Shown here one piece after another: positions 1-5,356 of a stretch of 11,896 nt of DNA (positions are counted from its first letter, which is position 1; each line of letters begins with the position of its first letter). The translations under genes were made by a program, and so were the position numbers. The stretch comes from Planctomycetota bacterium (lineage in GTDB: Bacteria > Planctomycetota > Planctomycetia > Pirellulales > Pirellulaceae): the NCBI GenBank assembly GCA_024274855.1, contig JAJSAJ010000257.1:1-11896 (forward strand), given 5' to 3'. The notes beneath the pieces are model-generated. The model did not search any database. It was not told where the DNA came from and saw nothing but the letters and a program-made list of their open reading frames with translations.

Positions 1-588
1 CCTTATCAAAACACCGACTGGGCGATCGTCTACATTCACCCCTTCGGCGGTCGCAATGCAAACTGGGGATCCCTGGCGGGCCTTGGATTCAGCGGCGGTT
101 GGCCATCGATCGGACGGACCAACTATCTGGGCGTCGCCGGCGTGATTGGTACGGTTCCGACCAATGGTTGGGATCTGTGGAAGGGTGTTTTTGGTAACCG
201 AACGCATTATCGCTTTGCCGACATCACCGATGGCACGGCTTCGACACTGATGTTCGGCGAACATCTCGGTGACATCACATGGAAGAAAAACAGTCAGTCG
301 GCTGCTTGGGGCAGGACGCATTCGGGATCGGATCTGTGGATCGCCATGGGAGTTTGCTCGACTGCCTGGGGTATTCGAAACGACAATCCCTATCCGTGTG
401 GCGGTGGATACTGCAAGGACTACCAAGGCTGGTTCCAATTCAGCTCGATGCATCCTGGTGTGGTTCTGTTCGCTTTTTGTGATGGCTCGGTCCATGCGAT
501 CAGCGAGACGGTCAATCTCAACCTATTGTGGCGGGTCTCGGCGATGGGCGACGCGCACACGGTCGAGTTGAGCCAGCTTGGCATATAA
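1..588 (+). CDS. DUF1559 pseudopilin-like protein, 3' part only
   Basis: The frame is open from the first base of the window, so the N-terminus is missing; 195 residues and the stop are present. The visible part contains TNYLGVAG about 40 residues in and ends with HPGVVLFAFCDGSVHAISE. The latter fits the H-X9-DG motif that closes DUF1559 proteins (His, nine residues, Asp-Gly). Family members are usually about 300 residues or more and begin with a type II/IV prepilin-like cleavage and methylation segment, so roughly the first third should lie upstream. They are greatly expanded in planctomycetes. Their function is largely unknown; an exported, pilin-like or surface structural role is inferred from the N-terminus. 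A short lipoprotein gene follows 66 bases downstream on the same strand and probably shares the transcript. The segment has three Cys between residues 117 and 137, with CGGGYC possibly forming a disulfide after export. Confidence 0.88.
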   Translation, partial: PYQNTDWAIVYIHPFGGRNANWGSLAGLGFSGGWPSIGRTNYLGVAGVIGTVPTNGWDLWKGVFGNRTHYRFADITDGTASTLMFGEHLGDITWKKNSQSAAWGRTHSGSDLWIAMGVCSTAWGIRNDNPYPCGGGYCKDYQGWFQFSSMHPGVVLFAFCDGSVHAISETVNLNLLWRVSAMGDAHTVELSQLGI

Positions 589-643
589 GGCTAGACGACT
601 TTCCATTCCGTCGGGTTCATAGCGACCCGGCCACCGACTGCCA

Positions 644-649
644 GAGGGG
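644..649 (+). promoter_or_regulatory. Ribosome binding site of the small lipoprotein gene
   Basis: GAGGGG lies 5 bases before the ATG at 655. It supports this short gene as real and fixes its start. Confidence 0.6.
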
Positions 650-654
650 TGATT

Positions 655-822
655 ATGTTGAAGAAGATTTTGGTTCTTTGTTTTGCGCTGAGTGTTTGCA
701 TCGGCACACTTGGCACGGTTGGCTGCAGCAGTGAAAAGGCACCCGCCGCCAAGAAAGAAGCGCCTGCAAAACCGACCGTCGAGAAGGCACCTGCAAAGAA
801 GATGTTGGCCCCGCCCAACTGA
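655..822 (+). CDS. Small Lys/Ala/Pro-rich lipoprotein (55 aa)
   Basis: This short frame starts with Met-Leu-Lys-Lys and a hydrophobic stretch (residues 5-22) that ends in TVGC-SS. Cys24 is the likely lipidated residue, although Thr at -3 is a weak lipobox position. The predicted mature part is only 32 residues, with seven Lys, eight Ala, six Pro and three Glu, and contains two copies of EKAPA followed by Lys-Lys. No known domain is visible. The gene sits 66 bases after the DUF1559 gene, has its own GAGGGG ribosome binding site and is followed by a strong intrinsic terminator, so it is probably the last gene of that transcript. A short lipoprotein after a DUF1559 gene is, to my knowledge, a common planctomycete arrangement. 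The role is unknown. Membrane tethering and contact with acidic cell-wall or surface polymers is only a guess from the basic tail. Confidence 0.75.
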   Translation: MLKKILVLCFALSVCIGTLGTVGCSSEKAPAAKKEAPAKPTVEKAPAKKMLAPPN

Positions 823-853
823 CGTAAAGCATCACGATCCAACAGAGTCCTCG

Positions 854-894
854 CCCCTTGGGTTTTCGCCGTGAAACCCAAGGGGCTTTTTTTT
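854..894 (+). terminator. Intrinsic terminator after the small lipoprotein gene
   Basis: A perfect 12-bp stem (CCCCTTGGGTTT at 854-865 pairs with AAACCCAAGGGG at 874-885) has an 8-base loop and is followed, after one C, by eight T (887-894). It lies 32 bases after the lipoprotein stop and is the clearest rho-independent terminator in the window. It isolates the DUF1559/lipoprotein transcript from lexA. Confidence 0.92.
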
Positions 895-907
895 GTCCCC
901 GCTTTGT

Positions 908-1022
908 TGTCCGACGGACGCCCACGTCCGTCGTCCTGCCCTACCCTGTCCGACGGACGCCCACGTCCGTCGTTCTGCCCTACCCTGTCCGATGGACGCC
1001 CACGTCCGTCGTTCTGCCCTAC
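908..1022. repeat. Three tandem 39-bp repeats, each with a 20-bp hairpin palindrome
   Basis: Units start at 908, 947 and 986 with an exact 39-bp period. Each contains GACGGACGCCCACGTCCGTC, which is two 8-base complementary arms around CCCA, and then a spacer of the type GTTCTGCCCTACCC. Unit 1 has one spacer change (C for T at 935). Unit 3 has T for C at 993 inside the left arm; this still pairs as a G-U wobble when transcribed in one direction. The block lies between the terminator at 854-894 and the lexA promoter at 1058-1085. An inverted fourth copy of the palindrome is at 2058-2081. The palindrome reads equally well in either direction and does not look like coding sequence. Confidence 0.9.
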
Positions 1023-1057
1023 GGTGCATCCCACGAAAACCCAGTGTACAAATGCTA

Positions 1058-1085
1058 TTGACTCTGAACGTATGTATATTATACT
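1058..1085 (+). promoter_or_regulatory. Probable sigma70-type promoter of lexA
   Basis: TTGACT (1058-1063) and TATACT (1080-1085) are separated by 16 bases, in a locally AT-rich stretch. Each hexamer matches five of six consensus bases. Transcription would start near 1092, giving a leader of about 180 bases before lexA. The spacer contains GAACGTATGT (1066-1075), which partly resembles the Gram-positive-type LexA box (GAAC-N4-GTTC); binding there would block this promoter. Autoregulation is usual for lexA, but the operator is only a candidate here. Confidence 0.55.
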
Positions 1086-1145
1086 TCAAGCGTGCAACAA
1101 GACGCCATTGCCCGTCCACGTTTGTGGGATCGGTACCGATTTCAC

Positions 1146-1182
1146 GAGTCATTGGAAAACCGAACTTCCAAAACTCATTTTT
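1146..1182 (+). promoter_or_regulatory. Terminator-like hairpin in the lexA leader
   Basis: TTGGAA (1152-1157) pairs with TTCCAA (1166-1171) around an 8-base loop. The stem is extended by GAGT (1146-1149) pairing with ACTC (1173-1176) and is followed by five T (1178-1182). The form is that of a weak intrinsic terminator lying between the predicted start of transcription and the lexA start codon. It could be an attenuator or simply a leader hairpin. A 12-bp perfect palindrome, ATCGGTACCGAT, is just upstream at 1129-1140. Confidence 0.35.
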
Positions 1183-1270
1183 CAACGCACGTGTGATCGG
1201 AAGACCGAAGGGTTTGGCAGCACAAAACGCCATTCCACCTTACGCCAACTCGCAACCAGAGGACGACGCA

Positions 1271-1876
1271 ATGAGTGTCATGGAACAACTTACCGCGCGC
1301 CAGCGCGCCGTCTATGACTTTATTCATGACAAGATCACCGGACGCGGTTACGGCCCAACGGTTCGTGAGATCGGCGAGGAATTCCAGATCCGATCGCCAA
1401 ACGGCGTCATGTGCCACCTGAGGGCATTGGAGAAGAAGGGGCTGATTCACCGTTCGCCGAACAAGTCACGTGCGATTGAACTGTCGCGTGAGGCAATTGA
1501 CGCGGAGCGAGGGCTGCCTCTGGTCGGTGAGGTTTCCGCGGGTGTCACGCACTTGGCGATGGAACAGAACGATCGAATCGACTTCCAGGAGCTATTCAAC
1601 CATCCCGACCTTTTTGTGTTGCGAGTTTCAGGCGATTCCATGATCGAGGCTCAGATCGCCGATGGGCATTACGTCGTGGTGCGGAAGCAGCCGACCGCCC
1701 ATTCCGGCCAGATGGCCGTCGCACGAACACCCGATGGCGAAGCCACGCTGAAATATTGGTATCCAGAAAAGAATCGGATTCGCCTTCAGCCGGCAAATTC
1801 ATCGATGGACCCGATTTATGTCGACGATGCCGAAGTCGTTGGTATCGTAATCGGTGTCGTTCGATCATTGCCTTGA
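1271..1876 (+). CDS. lexA: LexA repressor, SOS response regulator (autocleaving)
   Basis: LexA is a dimeric repressor of DNA-damage genes. RecA filaments on single-stranded DNA trigger its self-cleavage and thereby induce the SOS response. The 201-residue length is typical. Residues 7-70 form the winged helix-turn-helix (LTARQRAVYDFI, then PTVREIGEEFQIRSPNGVMCHLRAL in two parts, then KGLIHR). The cleavage site is Ala90-Gly91 in GEVSAGV. The serine protease dyad is Ser123 (SGDSM) and Lys161 (ATLKYW). All catalytic parts are intact. The start at 1271 is supported by AGAGGA at 1258-1263, 7 bases upstream. The frame is open far further upstream but there runs through the tandem palindromes and the promoter, so that extension is not coding. 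A second ATG at 1280 is a less well placed alternative. Transcription is convergent with the response regulator gene. Regulation is probably by LexA itself at the promoter at 1058-1085. Confidence 0.96.
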   Translation: MSVMEQLTARQRAVYDFIHDKITGRGYGPTVREIGEEFQIRSPNGVMCHLRALEKKGLIHRSPNKSRAIELSREAIDAERGLPLVGEVSAGVTHLAMEQNDRIDFQELFNHPDLFVLRVSGDSMIEAQIADGHYVVVRKQPTAHSGQMAVARTPDGEATLKYWYPEKNRIRLQPANSSMDPIYVDDAEVVGIVIGVVRSLP

Positions 1877-1878
1877 AA

Positions 1879-1899
1879 CGCCAAACGTTCTCTTTGGCG
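1879..1899 (+). terminator. Weak hairpin just after lexA
   Basis: CGCCAAA (1879-1885) pairs with TTTGGCG (1893-1899) around 7 bases. It starts 3 bases after the lexA stop. Four T occur only 11 bases later (1910-1913), so it is at best a weak terminator; the much larger foldback at 1935-2009 may do the job. Confidence 0.35.
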
Positions 1900-1913
1900 G
1901 GCGTGCAGCTTTT

Positions 1914-1943
1914 GACGGCGGTAGAGGGGACGGCGGTAAAGGG
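1914..1943. repeat. 15-bp tandem duplication next to the foldback element
   Basis: GACGGCGGTAGAGGG (1914-1928) is followed directly by GACGGCGGTAAAGGG (1929-1943), one mismatch in 15. The second copy runs into the left arm of the foldback that starts at 1935, so the duplication may have arisen with, or by slippage at, that element. Confidence 0.7.
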
Positions 1944-2009
1944 GTCGGGGGTCAATTGCCGGAACGGCCCGTAGGGTGCTTCGCACAATTGACCCCCGAC
2001 CTCTTTACC
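1935..2009. repeat. 75-bp foldback element with two apical hairpins
   Basis: The 24-base arm 1935-1958 is complementary to 1986-2009 with a single mismatch. The left arm begins GGTAAAGGGGTCGGGGG and the right arm ends CCGACCTCTTTACC. The tip is not a plain loop: GCCG-GAA-CGGC (1958-1968) and GTGC-TTC-GCAC (1976-1986) can form two small hairpins joined by CCGTAGG, giving a T-shaped fold. It lies in the 231-base gap between convergent lexA and the response regulator gene, so it could stop transcription from both sides. The shape resembles REP/REPIN elements or the end structures of single-strand transposons, but no transposase is nearby. Confidence 0.85.
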
Positions 2010-2057
2010 TTAACCGAAGTCGGGATACCCGCCCGCAACGAAGTCTATCGCGCTTCA

Positions 2058-2081
2058 TCGACGGACGTGGGCGTCCGTCGA
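2058..2081. repeat. Inverted fourth copy of the 20-bp palindrome
   Basis: TCGACGGACG (2058-2067), TGGG, then CGTCCGTCGA (2072-2081): perfect 10-base arms around a 4-base loop. The core 2060-2079 is the exact reverse complement of the palindrome in the tandem units at 908-1022, but the 39-bp spacer sequence is not shared. It lies 27 bases beyond the stop codon of the response regulator gene. Confidence 0.9.
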
Positions 2082-2107
2082 ACGAGGCTGGTACCGACGC
2101 GTCTGCC

Positions 2108-3508
2108 TCACGCGCTTTCCCGAAGATTGGCCGCTTGGTTCAGTTTGTTGTAAAGTGTTTTCAAGCTGATCCCAAGCTCTTCGGCGCACGCCATCTTGTT
2201 GCCGTCGTGTCGCGTCAGCGCCTGGTCGATCGCGTGCGTCTCTAACTCACGTAGCGTCATCGGACCAAGTTCCGGAAGCACAGTCGAGCCCGTTTGCCAG
2301 CTAGTCAGTCGTTTTGGCAGGTGATCCAGGGAGATCGGAGGTTGATCGCACAAGATCGTGGCATGTTCGATAACATTAGCCAGTTCTCGAACATTTCCCG
2401 GCCACGCATAAGACTTCAGTACGTTGAACGCTTCTTCGGAGAATACGTCAAGTTCTTCGGGCACAGGTGCTTTCCAGAATCGGCGGAACAAATGATCGGC
2501 CAATTCCGGGATATCGTTGATCCGATCTCGCAATGGAGGTATCGGTATTTCGAAGGTATTGATTCGAAACATCAGATCTTGTCGAAACGCCTCTTCTTGG
2601 ACCATTTCCTCCAAGTTACGATGGGTCGCACAAATCACGCGCACGTCGACCTGGAACGACTCGTTGTCTCCAACGCGGCGAATCTCGCCGCTCTCGAGTA
2701 TCCTGAGCAACTTGGCCTGCATCGACTTTGGCAATTCGCCAATTTCGTCCAGGAACAGGGTGCCGCCGTCGGCAACCTCGAACAGACCAATACGGTGTTC
2801 GTCGGCACCGGTAAATGCCCCTTTGCGGTGCCCGAACAGTTCACTTTCAATCAGATTTTCGGGAAGTGCCCCGCAGTTGATTGCAACAAACGGCATTTCC
2901 GCGCGCAGACTCTGATCATGGACGGCACGTGCGACCAGTTCTTTTCCGGTTCCAGTTTCCCCAAGAATCAGGACCGTGGAGTGGGTGGGGGCAACTTTCG
3001 AGATCATCTGTCGAACCCGGTCCATTGACGAGGCGCGTCCCACCAACCGCGAACCACCCTCGGCACGTTCCAGTCGTCTTTTGAGCGCGAGGAACTTGTT
3101 GGTCAACTCGCGTTTCTCGCCGATTCGATCCAACATGCCTTTCAGATCGGCCAATTTGCACGGTTTAGTCAGATACTCGAAAGCGCCGTGCCTGAGTGCG
3201 GCAACAGCCGTGTCGAGTGACGACTTGCCGGTCAGAACAACGGCTTCGGTCTGAGGAAACAACTCTTTGGCTTTGGCGATCACTTCGATGCCATTGAGTC
3301 CTGGCATATCGAGGTCGACGAGCAAACAATCGTATGTATTACGTTGCAGAGCCGCTGCGGCAGTCGTCCCATCCGGGCAGACAGTCACTTCATGTCCCAT
3401 CCGGGGCAATTCAATGCTCATCAGCTCCTGAAGGCTCGGTTCATCGTCGGCGAACAGGATTTTCAGGGGCTTATGCGGCTTGCCGGTTTTTTTTGTTTTC
3501 TTCTTCAT
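2108..3508 (-). CDS. NtrC-family sigma54-dependent response regulator
   Basis: A 466-residue activator of sigma54 promoters. Receiver domain, about 15-130: acidic pocket Asp21-Asp22-Glu23, phosphate acceptor Asp65 in VDLDMPG, switch Thr93 and conserved Lys115. AAA+ domain, about 154-395: Walker A GETGTGKE (183-190), the sigma54-contacting GAFTGA loop (230-235), Walker B TLFLDE (250-255) and arginine-finger region FRQDLMFRIN (308-317). A Fis-type helix-turn-helix at about 425-460 (NKMACAEELGISLKTLYNKL) binds DNA. All key residues are present, so it should hydrolyse ATP and open sigma54 promoters. The start ATG lies inside the 3' end of the upstream kinase gene (38-base overlap) and has no clear ribosome binding site, which suggests translational coupling. 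The partner kinase is surely the overlapping gene. Target promoters cannot be told from this window. Overall closest to NtrC/AtoC/ZraR-type regulators. Confidence 0.95.
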   Translation of the reverse strand: MKKKTKKTGKPHKPLKILFADDEPSLQELMSIELPRMGHEVTVCPDGTTAAAALQRNTYDCLLVDLDMPGLNGIEVIAKAKELFPQTEAVVLTGKSSLDTAVAALRHGAFEYLTKPCKLADLKGMLDRIGEKRELTNKFLALKRRLERAEGGSRLVGRASSMDRVRQMISKVAPTHSTVLILGETGTGKELVARAVHDQSLRAEMPFVAINCGALPENLIESELFGHRKGAFTGADEHRIGLFEVADGGTLFLDEIGELPKSMQAKLLRILESGEIRRVGDNESFQVDVRVICATHRNLEEMVQEEAFRQDLMFRINTFEIPIPPLRDRINDIPELADHLFRRFWKAPVPEELDVFSEEAFNVLKSYAWPGNVRELANVIEHATILCDQPPISLDHLPKRLTSWQTGSTVLPELGPMTLRELETHAIDQALTRHDGNKMACAEELGISLKTLYNKLNQAANLRESA

Positions 3509-5078
3509 GTTGGCTCAGGGGTAAAGTCACTTTTAATTGCGAACCTCTTCCAGGACCTTTGCTCGCAGCTTGAATCCGGCCACCGTGATCCGTCACGATG
3601 CGGTAAACGATCGAAAGTCCGAGTCCGGTTCCTTGGCCGCCGCGGCGGCGTGTGAAGAACGGTTCGAACAGATGTTGCAAGACATCCTCGGTCATCCCGA
3701 TCCCGTCATCGACAAAGTCAAGTTCGGCAATATCCCCATTCCGTCGCAGGTGAACGCGGACGGTCCCGCCTTTGTCGAGGCTGTCGAGTGCGTTGGTGAT
3801 CAGATTGAGCACGACCTGTTTCATTTCTTGTGCGTTCGCCACGACACTTATGTCTTCATCGCACTGGAACTCAACACGTTTTTGCCGATACATGACCATG
3901 TGTTTGATCATTTCGATCACACCATCAACCAGCTCATTCAGGTTCGTCGCTTGCCGCTGAATGTCTCCCATGCGTGAAAAGTCGAGCAGTTTTTCGGTAA
4001 TACCTTTACAACGAAAGGCTTCCTCTTGAATCCGTTGAAGATAGGTCCTGAGGACACGGACATCGTCGTCTTCTTCAGGCCCTTCGAGTTCCTCTTCACT
4101 GTGCAGAATTTCATACAAGCGAGATTCCAGCGACTCGGCACACCAGGCGATCGATGCCAAAGGATTATTAATCTCGTGGGCCACGCCAGCCGCCAGGAAT
4201 CCAACGCTCGCCAATTGCTCGCTGCGAACAACCTCCTTGGTCCGTTCCGTCACCTGCCGATCCAGATCATCCCGAATCTGTTGAAACCGTTCGGTCATCG
4301 CGTTCATCGCATCGGCCAATTCAGCGACTTCGTCGTCCGTGGAAAGCCGGATACGATGCGAGAAATTGCCGGCCGCGACCAGTCGAGAGCCGGTGACAAG
4401 CGTTTCCAGCGGCCGAAAGATCCATATGTAGAACAGCCGGACAAGCGTTATTAGAATCAAGAGCGCGAGTATCGAACTTGTCCACGTCAGCACAATCCAA
4501 GTTCGGTATTGCCCTCGAACTTCGTCCCGAAACACCCGCATTTTTTTCTGCAGGAACTTGGGCAATTGTCCGGCCAATTCATAGAGACGATCCAACTCTT
4601 CCTCAAGGGCCGCGTTCTGCCCTGAATCAAGAACCCAGTCATGATCGTTCTTCAAACGCGTGATATACTCCAGACTCTGCTCAATCTCACGTACGGTCTC
4701 CCATTCGCGACGCTTGTCACCCGTGAATGCCCCGCCCGTGCCGCCTTGTTTCAGCGCGGCGCGGTAGTTGTCCAGCGCCTGCTTGGCGCCCGCCAGATGT
4801 CCGGCAAATGGTTCCCGCGCCAACCCGGCACGGCCGCCGGCAGTACCGGAAAAATCGCCAATTGGCTGGTTTTCACGTAACGCAAAACGTAGCTCGCCGA
4901 CCTGAGCAGTCAGCATGGCCGCCGGGGGTAATTCCATCGCCCGCCGACTGATGCTGCGCGCAAGCTGGCGATAGGAATAGGCACCTCGAGAACCACTGAA
5001 CGCGAGAATCGCCATGGCCAGAATGAGCATGGCAACCACAAACATCAACTTGGTGCGAATGGACCAGCGAAAAAGCAC
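3471..5078 (-). CDS. Membrane sensor histidine kinase, partner of the NtrC-type regulator
   Basis: I start this gene at the GTG at 5078 (535 residues), because AAGGAGGT lies 6 bases upstream; the longer frame from the GTG at 5150 has no such site. Numbering uses 535 residues. TM1 is about 11-29, an extracytoplasmic helical sensor region about 30-193, TM2 about 194-216, and HAMP about 217-270. The dimerization/phosphoacceptor domain has VAHEINNP with His301. The ATPase domain has the N box (NLITNALDS, about 425-433), G1 (DDGIGM, 457-462), an F box (FEPFFT) and G2 (GTGLGLSI, 483-490). All catalytic motifs are intact. An acidic stretch of about 13 residues (SEEELEGPEEDDD, 327-339) sits between the two phosphoacceptor-domain helices and looks like an insertion. 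The signal sensed is unknown. The 3' end overlaps the regulator gene by 38 bases, next to a run of eight A in the message. The G2 and G1 boxes resemble NtrB/ZraS/AtoS-type kinases. Confidence 0.94.
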   Translation of the reverse strand: MLFRWSIRTKLMFVVAMLILAMAILAFSGSRGAYSYRQLARSISRRAMELPPAAMLTAQVGELRFALRENQPIGDFSGTAGGRAGLAREPFAGHLAGAKQALDNYRAALKQGGTGGAFTGDKRREWETVREIEQSLEYITRLKNDHDWVLDSGQNAALEEELDRLYELAGQLPKFLQKKMRVFRDEVRGQYRTWIVLTWTSSILALLILITLVRLFYIWIFRPLETLVTGSRLVAAGNFSHRIRLSTDDEVAELADAMNAMTERFQQIRDDLDRQVTERTKEVVRSEQLASVGFLAAGVAHEINNPLASIAWCAESLESRLYEILHSEEELEGPEEDDDVRVLRTYLQRIQEEAFRCKGITEKLLDFSRMGDIQRQATNLNELVDGVIEMIKHMVMYRQKRVEFQCDEDISVVANAQEMKQVVLNLITNALDSLDKGGTVRVHLRRNGDIAELDFVDDGIGMTEDVLQHLFEPFFTRRRGGQGTGLGLSIVYRIVTDHGGRIQAASKGPGRGSQLKVTLPLSQHEEENKKNRQAA

Positions 5079-5084
5079 TTGGCG

Positions 5085-5092
5085 ACCTCCTT
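5085..5092 (-). promoter_or_regulatory. Ribosome binding site that sets the kinase start
   Basis: On the minus strand this reads AAGGAGGT, a full anti-16S match, 6 bases before a GTG at 5078-5076. It falls inside the longest possible frame and argues that the real kinase begins 24 codons later than that frame allows. Confidence 0.85.
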
Positions 5093-5300
5093 GTCGCAAC
5101 GTCCACGTCAGGGCATTCCTTGCCCGGCAAAAAAATCGCGACACGTTCACAACGGCTAGTTCTGCAACAGAACCACATCCATTTCACGCACGCCAGGACG
5201 CGATCACCAACAGAATCCCACAGCAACACGGTTCAAAACCCTGAACAAATGGCACCGTGGACCAACGCGTCTTCCACCACCCAAACCGGCCGTCGCTGGG

Positions 5301-5348
5301 CCGACTCGCGGCACGCGTAGTCTACCAGAGTCGGTGACGCGAAGGCAA
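5301..5348 (-). promoter_or_regulatory. Candidate promoter with overlapping inverted repeat, upstream of the kinase gene
   Basis: On the minus strand TTGCCT (5348-5343) and TAGACT (5324-5319) are 18 bases apart, and the second is preceded by TGG as in an extended -10. A perfect 7-bp inverted repeat, CCGACTC (5301-5307) and GAGTCGG (5328-5334), straddles the -10 and could be an operator, or the remains of a terminator for the permease gene that ends at 5357. The rest of the 278-base gap (5079-5356) shows only a small nested inverted repeat at 5227-5259. Confidence 0.35.
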
Positions 5349-5356
5349 GGTGAACT

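Noticed and set aside
908..1022. CRISPR-like array
   Set aside because: Only three units, spacers between palindromes are themselves the same, and no cas gene is present. It is a plain tandem repeat.
591..1034. Minus-strand protein with repeated VGQNDGRGRPSDR units
   Set aside because: It is the tandem repeat and the terminator read backwards, and it is antisense to the well supported small lipoprotein gene.
893..1270. N-terminal extension of LexA of 126 codons
   Set aside because: It would read through the tandem palindromes and the promoter; LexA family length, and the ribosome binding site at 1258-1263, fit a start at 1271.
2294..3028. 244-residue plus-strand reading frame
   Set aside because: It lies wholly antisense to the AAA+ part of the response regulator and shows no domain; it is a shadow of codon bias.
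5079..5150. Longer kinase start at GTG 5150
   Set aside because: There is no ribosome binding site before it, while a full AAGGAGGT precedes the GTG at 5078.
5227..5259. Nested inverted repeat CACGGT/ACCGTG and GTTCA/TGAAC as an operator
   Set aside because: The two stems overlap at GGT and cannot both form, arms are short, and no promoter lies beside it.
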